DNA of 64,000 bases from Mycobacterium pseudokansasii (GTDB lineage Bacteria; Actinomycetota; Actinomycetes; Mycobacteriales; Mycobacteriaceae): contig NZ_UPHU01000001.1 in NCBI RefSeq assembly GCF_900566075.1, forward strand, positions 3,968,325 to 4,032,324. The letters run 5' to 3'. The notes beneath the pieces were generated by a model. The model saw nothing but the letters and a program-made list of their open reading frames with translations. It did no database searches and was not told where the DNA came from. Of this stretch, positions 27,276-39,054 are shown piece by piece; positions within the stretch are counted from its first letter, which is position 1, and the number at the start of each line of letters is the position of its first letter. The translations under genes and the position numbers were made by a program.

Positions 27276-29657
27276 TCAGGATTTGCGCGGTTGCGCGCCG
27301 GCGGGCCGCGGCGGCAGACCGGTCGCGGAGTCGTCCTCGGCGAGGGTGAAGTAGCTTTCCTCTTCCTGCACGAAGTGCAAGCGCAACAACGCATACAGGC
27401 CGTACAGGCAGGCCAGCAGGTCATCGAGTTGATCGTGCTGGATTGCCCCGGCCGACTGCGCCAACGCCAGGTGGGTCGCGATCCGATCGGAAAGCCGCTG
27501 GATTTCGGCATGGGTGCGGCTCATGGTGGCTGTGGCTTCACCGCTGCCCAGCGGACGCGCCAGCGCCGGGTAAAGCTGGGCCTCCTCGGCCTGTTCGTGC
27601 GGCAGGATCCGCTCAGTCAGCAAAGTATGCGCCGCGGTCAACGACGCCAGCGCCGCGGCATCGGGTCCGGCGACCACCCGGTTGGCGGCGGTGCGCAGCA
27701 GCGCGATGGTGTCACGCAGCTGGTCGTGTTCGTCAGCGAAGCGGTGCAGCAGCCGCTCGGTACCCGCGGCCAAGTGCAGCTCGGTGTGCGGGTTACCGCG
27801 CAACGCCCGCAGCGCGTTGCCGATCACCGCGATATCGATACCCTCTTGCAACAATGCACCGGCCGCGGGCGGCAGCCAGCCCAGCGCCGCGATCGCCATG
27901 GCCAGCAGCGACAGGCTCATGCCCACGACTGCGCTCTGCACGGCGATCCGCCGGGACCAGCGCGCGATATCCATCGCATCGGCGAGCCGGTCGAGCCGAT
28001 CGGTGGTCAAGACGATGTCGGCGGCCTCCGAAGACGCGGTGGCTCCCCGGGCGCCCATCGCCACCCCGACCGTGGCCGCCGCCAGCGCGGGGGCGTCGTT
28101 GACGCCGTCGCCGACCATCACAGTCACCTCCTGTTCGGATTCGGCGCGCACGGCGGCGAACTTGTCGGCCGGGCTCTGGTCGGCGTAGACCTCGTCCAGG
28201 CCCAGAATCGTGGCGACCTCGCGCGTGGGTTCGGCCCGGTCGCCGGTGAGCAGGATCAGCCGGGTCAGCCCGGCATCGCGCAATCGGCGCACCGTGCGCG
28301 GCGCCTGCCGGCGCAACGGGTCGCGCAGCAACACCGCCCCGGCCAGGTCACCGTCGACGCAGACCCAGGCGATCGCCGCGCTGTCCAACCGGGCCCGGTT
28401 GACCGCGGCTCGCACCCAGGCGCCGGTCAGGGCGTCGGCGGCCGACTTGCCGACCGTGACCCGATGCCCGTCGACGTTGGCGGTGACACCGCGGCCCGGC
28501 TCTTCGACGACATCGGTCGGAAGTGACAAACCCAGACCCCGGCTGAGCGCGTCGGTGACGATGGCCTCGGCCAGGACGTGCGGGGAAAGCTGGTCCACCG
28601 AGGCGGCCAGCCGCAGCGTCTCGGTGGCGTCCCGGCCGGGGGCGGCCACCACGTCAACCACGGCAGGACGTCCCATGGTCAGCGTGCCGGTTTTGTCCAT
28701 CACCAAAGTCGTTGCGTGCCCGAGGTTTTCCAACGCGACGCCGCTGCGGATCACCACCCCCGCCCGGGAGGCCCGGGACAGTCCGGAGACGATCGCCACC
28801 GGCGCGGCCAGCAGCAGCGGACAGGGGGTTGCCACCACCAGAACCGCCACGGCGCGGACGGCCGACCCGCTCGCCAGCCAGGCCGCCGCGGCCAGCAGCA
28901 GCGACAACGGCAGGAACCACGCCGCGTAGCGGTCGGCCAACCGCACGATCGGCGCATTGTCCGCGCCCGCCTGTTGCGCCATCCGCACAATTCCGGCGTA
29001 GGTGCTCTCGTCGGCGGTTGCGGTCGCGCGCAGCTCAAAAGCGCTGCCGGCGTTGACCACACCGCTACGGACCGCTTCCCCGATCCCCCGTTCGACCTGC
29101 AGCGGCTCACCGGTCAGCGCGGACTCGTCCAGGACGGCCACCATGTCGACGATGCGCCCGTCCACGGGAACCACCTCACCCGGGCCGACGAGGACAATGT
29201 CGTCGACGGCCACCTCCGCCAACGGAACCAGGCTCACCTGCGTACCGGCACGTCGGCGGGCGAACCGGGGCGCACGTTCGAGCAGCGCCCGCAAATCGCG
29301 CGACGCGCGGCGCTCGGCGGCCGCATCGAGGGCGCGACCAGTTGCCAGCATCACCGCGATCAATGCGCCGGCCACGTATTCGCCCACCAGCAGGGTGCCG
29401 ATCAGCGACAACACCGCGATGACGTCGACACCGATCCGGCCCCGGCGCAATGCGGCCAATACCCAGACCGAGGCCGGCGCAACGGCCACCACCGTACCCG
29501 CAATCCAGCAGCCGTCGGCCAGGTCGCGCGCACCGAGCAACCAGGCGATCCCACCGGCGGCCAACAGACCGACGGTCGACACCACCAGCGCCGGTTGGGT
29601 CAGTCGGCGAACACGCGGCAACCACCGGCCGCCCCCAGCTGCCGTATCGCCAACCAC
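27276..29657 (-). CDS. P1B-5-type metal ATPase with C-terminal hemerythrin-like domain
   Basis: The 793-residue protein is a P-type ATPase (TGEP at 182-185, phosphorylated Asp321 in DKTGTLTMG, GDGVNDAPAL at 517-526) without an N-terminal metal-binding domain. The membrane motif TPCP (277-280) and QEGIDIAVIGNALR (604-617) fit the P1B-5 signature. Residues about 635-775 form a hemerythrin-like helical domain with His638, His644, His687, His716 and His761 and nearby acidic residues, as expected for a di-iron site. Characterised P1B-5 pumps have been linked to nickel and iron, which fits the neighbouring NiFe hydrogenase. The start is GTG 29657. It may lower cytosolic Ni/Fe or report iron or oxygen status; direction and metal are inferred. 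Confidence 0.88.
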   Translation of the reverse strand: MVGDTAAGGGRWLPRVRRLTQPALVVSTVGLLAAGGIAWLLGARDLADGCWIAGTVVAVAPASVWVLAALRRGRIGVDVIAVLSLIGTLLVGEYVAGALIAVMLATGRALDAAAERRASRDLRALLERAPRFARRRAGTQVSLVPLAEVAVDDIVLVGPGEVVPVDGRIVDMVAVLDESALTGEPLQVERGIGEAVRSGVVNAGSAFELRATATADESTYAGIVRMAQQAGADNAPIVRLADRYAAWFLPLSLLLAAAAWLASGSAVRAVAVLVVATPCPLLLAAPVAIVSGLSRASRAGVVIRSGVALENLGHATTLVMDKTGTLTMGRPAVVDVVAAPGRDATETLRLAASVDQLSPHVLAEAIVTDALSRGLGLSLPTDVVEEPGRGVTANVDGHRVTVGKSAADALTGAWVRAAVNRARLDSAAIAWVCVDGDLAGAVLLRDPLRRQAPRTVRRLRDAGLTRLILLTGDRAEPTREVATILGLDEVYADQSPADKFAAVRAESEQEVTVMVGDGVNDAPALAAATVGVAMGARGATASSEAADIVLTTDRLDRLADAMDIARWSRRIAVQSAVVGMSLSLLAMAIAALGWLPPAAGALLQEGIDIAVIGNALRALRGNPHTELHLAAGTERLLHRFADEHDQLRDTIALLRTAANRVVAGPDAAALASLTAAHTLLTERILPHEQAEEAQLYPALARPLGSGEATATMSRTHAEIQRLSDRIATHLALAQSAGAIQHDQLDDLLACLYGLYALLRLHFVQEEESYFTLAEDDSATGLPPRPAGAQPRKS

Positions 29658-29942
29658 CTCGAAAATCCTATCGTTGACCGATACTTTCGACGTCCACCAC
29701 AGCGGGGCCCGATACAGCTGAACGAATCCGCAGTCGAGTTCACCAGCTCGGCGTTGGCCCTGCTAGCGCCGTAATGCCCGGCTCCCCGGGTCCTTGGACA
29801 CCGGGCTTGGCCGGGCCGGCGTCGACGCATTCGTGATCCACAAGCGTCGAACGACACCTGGTCAAGCCGGGTGGTGCGTACAATCACGCGCCGACAGGTC
29901 TAGCCGCCTACCCGGCCACGGGACGAGCACCGAAGGAATCCG
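29658..29942. other. Intergenic region, nothing recognised
   Basis: These 285 bp separate the divergent metal ATPase and lipoprotein genes. They must hold both promoters. I see no DosR box of useful quality and no coding frame with family features. Confidence 0.5.
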
Positions 29943-30455
29943 ATGCCGATAATCAGGTTGCTGGTCGTCCTCGCGCTGAGTTGGCCGGGGATAGCGGCAT
30001 GCGCGTCGCAGCAGCAGACGCCGCCACGCGCGTCGGCTTCGCGTTCGACCTCGACGACGGTCAGCACGACCACTGCGAGCACCACTCAACCCGGTACCAC
30101 TGCGTCACCTCCCACCACCACCGCACCGTGTGTGGGGTTGTCGATCTGTCCACCGCCGCCGCCGGACGCCGAAGGCAATCCCGCATGTTTCTACTCCGAC
30201 GGCTGGCAGGCGACGTCGTCCGGGGCCGGCATCGAGGTGTGGTATTTCCATGAGCCGCACAACATGTCGAAACCCGACAAGGTCACCGCGGTAGTGCGCA
30301 AGAAGGACGGCACCACGGAATCCCAGGAAGCCGATATCCAAGCGGGACAACAAGTGCACCGCTTCGAGTTTGCGACCATCAACCAATCTGCGGTGGCAGA
30401 AGTGTTTCTGGACAGCAGCACCGGCCGCTGCTTCGTCATCGGGCCGGGCAGCTGA
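29943..30455 (+). CDS. Putative secreted lipoprotein
   Basis: The 170-residue protein has a short signal peptide (MPIIRLLVVLALSWPG) ending in the lipobox IAAC (Cys20). A Ser/Thr-rich linker follows to about residue 60 and then CVGLSICPPPPP. The folded part (about 75-170) has cysteines in NPACFY and GRCFVIG that could pair. No enzyme motif is visible. It is expected at the outer face of the plasma membrane. It is convergent with the SDR gene and divergent from the metal ATPase. Confidence 0.78.
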   Translation: MPIIRLLVVLALSWPGIAACASQQQTPPRASASRSTSTTVSTTTASTTQPGTTASPPTTTAPCVGLSICPPPPPDAEGNPACFYSDGWQATSSGAGIEVWYFHEPHNMSKPDKVTAVVRKKDGTTESQEADIQAGQQVHRFEFATINQSAVAEVFLDSSTGRCFVIGPGS

Positions 30456-30475
30456 CGATCTCAGCGTCGGTCTCC

Positions 30476-31279
30476 TCACACATCTCGCCGCGAGGCACCG
30501 ATGAGTTTCTGCATCAGCCGGTGGCCGCCGAGGACTATCGCGGCACGATCGGGTCCACTGCCGCGCTGCACCGCCGATGCGTTGTCGCCGGCGATGAACA
30601 CCGGGCCGTGTGCCAGGTTCTCCAGCCCCTCGCGCGCCACATCGGCGGGTTCGGCAACCGAGATCCCCGGCACGTCGAAGTTCAGCCCGGCTCGCACCAT
30701 GGCCGGCGTGCGTGTGACCCCCAACACCAGTTCCAGGACGTCAACCCCGTAGTCGCGCAGCTCCAGCCACAGGCTCTCGGCGAACAGCCGGCTGAACGCC
30801 TTGACGCCGGTATACACCGACTGCCGCATCGAACCGTACGTGCCCGCGGTCGAACCGACCAGCAGGATGCCGCCGCGGCGGCGGGCCCGCATCGACCGCC
30901 CGAAGTGATGTACCAGTTCCAGCATCCGGGCCACGTTGAGGTCGATGACTCGAGCGACGTCGTCGAGGTCGGCGTCGAGGAACTTCTGCCGGCAGGTGTT
31001 GGCACCGGCGTTGTAGATCAGCAGGCCAACCTCCAGCTCGGCCGTATCCGCGCTGATCCGCCAAATCGATTCGGGATCAAGGAGATCCACGGCAATCGTA
31101 CGAACCTGCACACCGAACTCCCGACACCTGTCCGCGGTGTCGGCCAGCGGTCCCGGCTTGCGCGCGATCAGCACCAGGTTCAGCCCGTCACCGGCCAACT
31201 GCTTGGCGAATTCGGCTCCTACGCCCTCCGAACCACCGGCGATCACCGCCCACGGGCCGTACTTCGCGACGTCGGGCAT
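30476..31279 (-). CDS. Short-chain dehydrogenase/reductase
   Basis: The 267-residue Rossmann enzyme has the cofactor loop GGSEGVGAEFA at about 15-25, NAGANT near 92, the catalytic Ser region LLVGSTAG and the YTGVK active-site pair near 158-162. The cofactor is probably NADP(H), since RK follows the second strand (LIARKPGPLAD). ATG 31279 is preceded by GGAGGAGG; the long upstream frame overlaps the enoyl-CoA hydratase and is a shadow. Its substrate is unknown. It is divergent from the hydratase/acyl-CoA dehydrogenase operon, so a lipid or steroid substrate is plausible. Confidence 0.9.
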   Translation of the reverse strand: MPDVAKYGPWAVIAGGSEGVGAEFAKQLAGDGLNLVLIARKPGPLADTADRCREFGVQVRTIAVDLLDPESIWRISADTAELEVGLLIYNAGANTCRQKFLDADLDDVARVIDLNVARMLELVHHFGRSMRARRRGGILLVGSTAGTYGSMRQSVYTGVKAFSRLFAESLWLELRDYGVDVLELVLGVTRTPAMVRAGLNFDVPGISVAEPADVAREGLENLAHGPVFIAGDNASAVQRGSGPDRAAIVLGGHRLMQKLIGASRRDV

Positions 31280-31390
31280 GGTTCCTCCTCCGCGCTGAAG
31301 CCAGCACCGCGTGGCATCGGCGAAAGCCGCCAGTTTTATTCGGGCACCGCGAGCGGGTTGGCGCAAGACCGAGTCCTTACAGTTTCCGTC

Positions 31391-32167
31391 ATGAGCACCG
31401 TCTTGGACATTGCCAGCAACGGACCGATCCGGATCTGGACGATCAACCTGCCCGACGTCGGCAACGCGATCACCGGCAAGGATTTCATCACCGAATTCGA
31501 GACCGCCGTCGACGACGCCAACGCCGACACCAGTGTCTGCGTGGTCATTCTGACCGGGACGGGCAAGATCTTCTCCGCGGGCGGCAACGTCAAGGAGATG
31601 GCCAACCGCGACGGGATGTTCGGGCTTGACGCACTCGACCAGCGGCACGCCTATATCGACGGCATCCAGCGGGTCCCACGGGCTTTGACCCGCCTCGAGG
31701 TTCCGTTGATCGGTGCGATCAACGGGCCGGCCATCGGCGCCGGCTGCGACCTGGCGATGATGTGCGACATCCGGGTCGCGTCGGAGCGCGCCTGGTTCGC
31801 CGAAAGCTTCGTCCAGCTCGGCCTGATCCCCGGCGACGGCGGCACCTGGTTTCTGCAGCGGACCGTCGGCTACGAACGCGCCGCGGAGATGACGTTCACC
31901 GGCGACCGCGTGGACGCCGCAACCGCCCTGCAGTGGGGCATGGTCAGCCACGTGGTGCCGCACGACGAACTGCTCACCGAGGCGCACGCGCTGGCCGAAC
32001 GCATCAGCAAGAATCCGGCCCACGCGTTGCGGATGGCCAAGCGGCTGCTGCAGGAATCCCGGACCGGCTCACTCGAGTCGACGCTGGGACTGGCCGCGGC
32101 CATGCAACCGCTGGCGCATCGCGACCCCGAGCACCAGCACCGCATCGCCAAGTGGAAGACGCGCTGA
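31391..32167 (+). CDS. Enoyl-CoA hydratase/isomerase family protein
   Basis: The 258-residue crotonase-fold protein has the oxyanion-hole segments FSAGGNVKEM (about 64-73) and GPAIGAGCDLAMMCD (about 116-130). SFVQLGLIPGDGGTWFL carries the usual catalytic Glu position changed to Gly-Asp surroundings (PGDGG), seen in several family members. It should act on an enoyl-CoA in a beta-oxidation-like path. The start is ATG 31391. Its stop overlaps the acyl-CoA dehydrogenase start (TGATG), so the three genes form one operon. Confidence 0.88.
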   Translation: MSTVLDIASNGPIRIWTINLPDVGNAITGKDFITEFETAVDDANADTSVCVVILTGTGKIFSAGGNVKEMANRDGMFGLDALDQRHAYIDGIQRVPRALTRLEVPLIGAINGPAIGAGCDLAMMCDIRVASERAWFAESFVQLGLIPGDGGTWFLQRTVGYERAAEMTFTGDRVDAATALQWGMVSHVVPHDELLTEAHALAERISKNPAHALRMAKRLLQESRTGSLESTLGLAAAMQPLAHRDPEHQHRIAKWKTR

Positions 32168-33306
32168 TGGCACCGCCCAGGTTGGTGCCGCCCGCCGTCG
32201 TCGACCCCTCGGCGACCGACGCCTTGCGCGCCGAGGTTCGCGCGTTTCTCGCCGACCAGCTGGCCACCGGAGCGTTCACCCCCTCCGTCGATGCCTGGCT
32301 GACACAGTGGGACGAGAACTTCACCGCGGCGCTCGCGGCGCGCGGCTGGCTGGGCATGACGGTGCCGGTCGAATATGGCGGCCACGGACGCTCGTTTGTG
32401 GAGCGGTTCGTCGTCACCGAAGAACTCCTGGCAGCCGGTGCTCCGGTCGCTGCGCACTGGATCGCGGACCGCCAAATCGTGCCGTCGCTGCTGAAATACG
32501 GCACCCACGAGCAGAAGTCGTATTTCCTGCCGCGGATCGTGCGCGGCGAGTGCTTTTTCGGCATCGGCATGAGTGAACCGGACTCCGGCTCGGATTTGGC
32601 CAGTGTGCGCACCCGGGCCGAGCGCGTCGAGGATGGCTGGTCGTTGTCGGGTACCAAGGTCTGGACGTCGGGCGCCCACCTCGCGCACGCGTTCATCGTG
32701 CTCGCCCGCACCGCACCGGTCGATCCTGCCGATCGGCATGCCGGGCTCAGTCAGTTCATCGTCGACCTGCGCGGGCCCGGCGTCGATATCCGGCCGATCG
32801 TCTCGATGAACGGCGACCACCACTTCAACGAAGTCATCCTCGACGCGGCGTTCGTTCCCGACGACATGGTGTTCGGCGAAATCGGCAACGGTTGGCAGCA
32901 GGTGACCTCCGAGCTGAGCTTCGAGCGCAGCGGGCCCGAACGCTTCCTGTCGACCTTCGTGCTGCTGGCGTCGGCCACTGAAAGCATGGCAGCACAACGC
33001 CTTTCGCACGATGCTAACCTGGGCCGGCTGGTGGCGCGGGTGGCCGGTCTGCATCAGATGTCGGCCGCGGTGGCCGGGGCGCTGCAGCGCCGCGAACGGG
33101 CCGACGTCCCCGCGGCGGTGGTCAAGGTGCTCGGCACCACCGCCGAAGGCGACATCGCCGACTTCGCCGACCGGCACGCCGGTGGCGATTCGCACCACGG
33201 CGGGCTGGTGTCGCAGGCGGTCGACCAGCGTCCGGGTTTCACGCTGCGGGGCGGCACCAACGAGGTGTTGCGGGGCGTCATCGCGCGGGGGCTGGGGCTG
33301 CGATGA
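32167..33306 (+). CDS. Acyl-CoA dehydrogenase (first of a pair)
   Basis: The 379-residue flavoprotein has the family segments GMTVPVEYGGHG, FGIGMSEPDSGSDLAS and TKVWTSGAHLAHAFIVLAR. Near the C-terminus GFTLRGGTNEVLRGVIARGLGL replaces the usual YGGTxEIxR arrangement. It oxidises an acyl-CoA to the enoyl-CoA using FAD. It is translationally coupled on both sides (TGATG before, ATGA after). The adjacent shorter paralogue suggests an alpha2beta2 enzyme as found in actinobacterial steroid side-chain degradation. The substrate is not visible. Confidence 0.9.
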   Translation: MAPPRLVPPAVVDPSATDALRAEVRAFLADQLATGAFTPSVDAWLTQWDENFTAALAARGWLGMTVPVEYGGHGRSFVERFVVTEELLAAGAPVAAHWIADRQIVPSLLKYGTHEQKSYFLPRIVRGECFFGIGMSEPDSGSDLASVRTRAERVEDGWSLSGTKVWTSGAHLAHAFIVLARTAPVDPADRHAGLSQFIVDLRGPGVDIRPIVSMNGDHHFNEVILDAAFVPDDMVFGEIGNGWQQVTSELSFERSGPERFLSTFVLLASATESMAAQRLSHDANLGRLVARVAGLHQMSAAVAGALQRRERADVPAAVVKVLGTTAEGDIADFADRHAGGDSHHGGLVSQAVDQRPGFTLRGGTNEVLRGVIARGLGLR

Positions 33307-34316
33307 CGACCGGAGTCGACCCCGCCCTGGCCGAGATGATGGACGCCGTCTTCGCCGGCTATCGTGACACCCATCCTGGGGGCGTGGCGCGTGACACCGA
33401 GCTGTGGACACGGCTCGATGATCTCGGCCTGGTGCGGCTGACCGGCTCCGAAGAGTCCGGCGGCAGCGGGGCCGGATGGTACGAAGCAGCCGAGCTGCTT
33501 GCCGCGGCGGTGCGCCATGCGGTGCGAATTCCGTTGGCCGAGCATGATTTGTTGGCCTGCTGGCTGTTGCAGGCCAACCGGATGCCCGCCGACAGCGCGG
33601 TGCGAACGGTGTGTCTGCTCGACGACCGGGGCGTGGCCGACGACGTGCCCTGGGCCAGCGGCGCCGAGCGGATCGTGGTGATCTGGCAAGCCGGCTCCGA
33701 ATACCAGGTGGCCGACCTGGCGGCAGAATCGCTCGTTATCACCGCTGGTACCAACCTGATCGGTGAACCGCGCGACACGGTATCGGCGGATCCCGCCGTG
33801 CTGCGCGGGGTTCGGATCGCCGCGCCGGTGGTGGCGACGCTGTCGCGCAAGTCCGCACTGGTGCGGGCGATCCAGGTATGTGCGGCACTGGACCGGAGTG
33901 TGCAGCTGTCCATCGAGCATGCGACATCACGGGTCCAGTTCGGTCGACCGCTGTCGAAATTCCAGGCGATCCAGCACCTGATCGCCGACATCGCCGCCGA
34001 GGCCGCCCTCGCCCGAGCCGCCACGGAGGCCGCACTCACCGCGGCGGTGCGCAGCGACTGGGCGGCGCCGAACCTTGATTTCCTTGTCGCCGTGGCACGT
34101 TCGTGTGCGGGCCAGGCCTGTTCGGTCGTGGTGCGCAACGCCCATCAGGTCCATGGCGCGATGGGTACCACGCGTGAACACCGCCTGCACGAGTACACCC
34201 GCGCGGCACTGGCGTGGCGCTCGGAGTTCGGTTCGGTCCACCACTGGGACGAACAAGTCACCCGCGCGGCACTGGGAGCGGGGGCGGCCGGCCTCTGGAG
34301 CCTGATCACCGGGTGA
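33303..34316 (+). CDS. Acyl-CoA dehydrogenase (second of a pair)
   Basis: The 337-residue shorter acyl-CoA dehydrogenase-like subunit overlaps the previous gene by ATGA. The N-terminal helices (LDDLGLVRLTGSEESGGSGAGWYEAAELLA) and the C-terminal bundle (SRVQFGRPLSKFQAIQHLIAD, QVHGAMGTTREHRLH) are recognisable, but the middle flavin-contact region is degenerate. That is typical of the partner subunit in heteromeric enzymes. It probably pairs with the preceding subunit. It is convergent with an SDR gene across a hairpin terminator. Confidence 0.88.
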   Translation: MTTGVDPALAEMMDAVFAGYRDTHPGGVARDTELWTRLDDLGLVRLTGSEESGGSGAGWYEAAELLAAAVRHAVRIPLAEHDLLACWLLQANRMPADSAVRTVCLLDDRGVADDVPWASGAERIVVIWQAGSEYQVADLAAESLVITAGTNLIGEPRDTVSADPAVLRGVRIAAPVVATLSRKSALVRAIQVCAALDRSVQLSIEHATSRVQFGRPLSKFQAIQHLIADIAAEAALARAATEAALTAAVRSDWAAPNLDFLVAVARSCAGQACSVVVRNAHQVHGAMGTTREHRLHEYTRAALAWRSEFGSVHHWDEQVTRAALGAGAAGLWSLITG

Positions 34317-34321
34317 CGCCA

Positions 34322-34337
34322 CGGCGATTTTTCGCCG
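34322..34337. terminator. Bidirectional hairpin terminator
   Basis: CGGCGA-TTTT-TCGCCG forms a perfect 6-bp stem 6 bp after the acyl-CoA dehydrogenase stop, between convergent genes. There is no T-tail, as is usual for mycobacterial terminators. Confidence 0.5.
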
Positions 34338-34413
34338 AGCGTATGCCACGGCGCAAATCGCGCTCTTGGATTCAAGCGCTGGCGTTACCTCGCGCTGCGC
34401 GTGGTCGGCTCCC

Positions 34414-35193
34414 CTAACCCTCACCAGCGTCGAGAACCGGTCCGCCGGCAGCCGATCCACCCCTGGCAACCACGACCGGCATCGACGTTGCCGCGTGGGT
34501 GCACAGGATGGTGTGCACCACATTGACCAGGTCCTCGACCGGCATCAACTTGCCCGGCATGGCGCCTGCGGACAGCCACAGTGGATAGGCCTTCCTGGCT
34601 AGATCGCTGTCCCAGCCGATGTTCATGCCGGTCCGCGCATCGCCCTCGCCGCCGGCGCACTCGCCCACGATGAGGCAGGTAAACCCGATTTCGGGGTGCT
34701 CGGCCCGCCACGCCTCGACCAGCCTCTCCAGGGCCGCCTTGCTGACCCCGTACGCGCCGAGACCGGGCCACGGCGGTGTGTAACCGCCCGTGTCGGAGGA
34801 CAAGTAGACCGCCTTGCCCGAGGCGGCGGCCAAGTGTGGCACCGCTGCCGCCGTCGCCACCGCCGCGCCAATGACGTTGGTGTCGAAGACTCGCCGCCAG
34901 GTGTCGGCATCGGTATCGACCAAGCGGACCAGTGGGCTGATGGCCGGAGCGTAGACGAGGTTGTCGATTCCGCCGAGCGCCTCGGCGGCCGCGGCGATGG
35001 CCGATCGGCACGACGCCTCGTCGGTGACGTCGCATTTCAGGGCGATGGCACCGGGGCCAGCTTCGTTGGCAGCGTCCTGGGTGCGCTCGAGCCGCCGCGC
35101 GAGCAGCGCGACGTCGTCGCCGCGCTGCGCAAGTCCGATACCGATGCAGCGCCCCAAGCCGCTCGAGGCGCCGATGACCACCGTTTTCGACAT
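34414..35193 (-). CDS. Short-chain dehydrogenase/reductase
   Basis: The 259-residue Rossmann protein has the cofactor loop GASSGLGRCIG at 8-18, an Arg-rich end of the second strand (LLARRLERT, suggesting NADP), CDVTDEASC, VYAPAISP in place of the usual NNAG, and YGVSK as catalytic pair. ATG 35193 has GGGAGG upstream; the further upstream extension is not supported. Its substrate is unknown. It is unlinked in direction to the acyl-CoA dehydrogenase operon but lies directly after it, so it may serve the same route. Confidence 0.88.
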   Translation of the reverse strand: MSKTVVIGASSGLGRCIGIGLAQRGDDVALLARRLERTQDAANEAGPGAIALKCDVTDEASCRSAIAAAAEALGGIDNLVYAPAISPLVRLVDTDADTWRRVFDTNVIGAAVATAAAVPHLAAASGKAVYLSSDTGGYTPPWPGLGAYGVSKAALERLVEAWRAEHPEIGFTCLIVGECAGGEGDARTGMNIGWDSDLARKAYPLWLSAGAMPGKLMPVEDLVNVVHTILCTHAATSMPVVVARGGSAAGGPVLDAGEG

Positions 35194-35355
35194 AGCCGCC
35201 TCCCTTCCCCAAGTGTTGACCATGTGCGACGGGACCCGCCAGAGCCACAGCGTTTATCGGGTCGCCGAAACTGTGTTATTGCAGACAAAGTACGAGTACC
35301 GGCCTGCAAAACTACAGTCTCGGCGAGATGGCTGGTCTCTCACCTGGCCGAAGCG

Positions 35356-37542
<2,187 letters not shown>

Positions 37543-37726
37543 GGCGCAGTTGATACCCCGTCGGTGCCGCGGCCAAACCCGGCCCGCGTTATCCTCGTCG
37601 ACTTCGGTCGATGCCAGTTGCATACCAAACACCTTGTGGACGAAGCGATTTCGCAGCGCACGGCGCTGGCGCAGCGTATGGGATGTCAGCGCGCACCGCG
37701 GAGCCCAGAGTCGTCGGCCACCGCGG

Positions 37727-37780
37727 TTGAACAAATTTCCTGATTTATCTACCAATTGAACAAATCATTTGATATGTTCA
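37727..37780. promoter_or_regulatory. TetR-type operator region upstream of alkB
   Basis: A 24-bp near-perfect palindrome, TGAACAAATCA-TT-TGATATGTTCA (37757-37780, 10 of 11 arm pairs), lies 50 bp upstream of the alkB start in an AT-rich tract. A second half-site TTGAACAAAT occurs at 37727-37736, repeated at 37756-37765. A TetR gene follows alkB, so autogenous or alkB control is the natural reading. Confidence 0.68.
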
Positions 37781-37830
37781 TCAGGTCGACCCGCCGCCCC
37801 GGCGGTGACCTAGTCCAGAAGGGAAACACC

Positions 37831-39054
37831 ATGGGGACTACCGCAATAGGAGCAGTAATAGAGTCTCCGGTCGAACGATGGCGGGACCGCAAGCGACACC
37901 TGTGGCTGGTAGGACTCGTCCTGCCCACGGCGTTGCCGGTGAGCGTGGCGCTTGCCTGGGTGTTCGGCAAACTCGGCTGGAACGCCGCCACGCCGGTGTT
38001 GTGGTGGGTCGGGCCACTGTTGCTTTACGTGTTGTTGCCCATCCTGGACCTGTTCTTCGGCCCCGACGGCCAAAACCCGCCCGACGAGGTGATGGAGCGA
38101 CTCGAGAACGACAAGTACTACCGTTACTGCACTTACGCGTTCATTCCCTTCCAGATGGTCAGCCTGGTGCTGGCGTGCTACCTGTGGACGGCCGACGACC
38201 TGAGCTGGCTCGGGATCAGCGGCGGCCTGGGCCTGATCTCCAAGATCGGCGTGACGCTGACCATCGGCGTCGTCGGCGGAGTAGGCATCAACACCGCCCA
38301 CGAGATGGGGCACAAGCGCGAGAACCTCGAGCGATGGCTGTCCAAGATCACCCTCGCCCAGACGCTGTACGGACACTTCTACATCGAGCACAACCGCGGC
38401 CATCATGTGCGGGTGGCCACCCCGGAGGATCCGGCCAGCGCGCGATTCGCGGAAAGCTTTTGGATGTTCCTGCCGCGCAGCATGTTCGGCTCACTCAAGT
38501 CGGCCTGGGATCTGGAAAAGACCCGCATGCAGCGGATCAACGAGCCCACCTGGAGCCTGCGCAACGACGTGCTGAACGCCTGGGTCATGTCGATCGTCCT
38601 GTTCGGCGGGCTGACCGCCGCCTTCGGGTGGCAGGTGCTGCCGTTCCTGATCATCCAGGCGTTCTACGGCGCGTCGCTGCTGGAATCGGTCAACTACCTC
38701 GAACATTACGGTCTACTGCGGCAACGAAACGCTTCCGGACGCTACGAACGATGCGCGCCGATGCACAGCTGGAACTCCGATCACATCGTCACCAACATCT
38801 TTCTCTACCACCTGCAGCGGCACAGCGATCATCACGCCAATCCCCTGCGCCGCTATCAGACGCTGCGCAGCATGGCCGGTGCCCCCAACCTGCCCAGCGG
38901 GTACGCCACCCTGATCACTCTGACCTATCTTCCCCCGCTGTGGCGAAAGGTGATGGACCACCGCGTAATCGAGCACTACGGCGGTGACATCACCAAGGTG
39001 AACATCGATCCGCGCAAGCGCGACAAAGTCCTGGCCCGCTACGGAACCCGGTGA
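37831..39054 (+). CDS. alkB: Alkane 1-monooxygenase
   Basis: The 407-residue integral membrane non-heme di-iron enzyme has all AlkB histidine boxes: NTAHEMGHK, EHNRGHHVRVATPEDPAS, the NYLEHYGLLR motif and LQRHSDHHANPLRRYQ. Several hydrophobic helices lie in the first half. It hydroxylates terminal carbons of alkanes or fatty chains with O2 and electrons from a rubredoxin. ATG 37831 has AAGGGAA upstream; an upstream in-frame start at 37756 would fall in the operator. Unlike the M. tuberculosis alkB-rubA-rubB-alkX order, no rubredoxin gene follows. A TetR regulator comes next. Confidence 0.95.
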   Translation: MGTTAIGAVIESPVERWRDRKRHLWLVGLVLPTALPVSVALAWVFGKLGWNAATPVLWWVGPLLLYVLLPILDLFFGPDGQNPPDEVMERLENDKYYRYCTYAFIPFQMVSLVLACYLWTADDLSWLGISGGLGLISKIGVTLTIGVVGGVGINTAHEMGHKRENLERWLSKITLAQTLYGHFYIEHNRGHHVRVATPEDPASARFAESFWMFLPRSMFGSLKSAWDLEKTRMQRINEPTWSLRNDVLNAWVMSIVLFGGLTAAFGWQVLPFLIIQAFYGASLLESVNYLEHYGLLRQRNASGRYERCAPMHSWNSDHIVTNIFLYHLQRHSDHHANPLRRYQTLRSMAGAPNLPSGYATLITLTYLPPLWRKVMDHRVIEHYGGDITKVNIDPRKRDKVLARYGTR

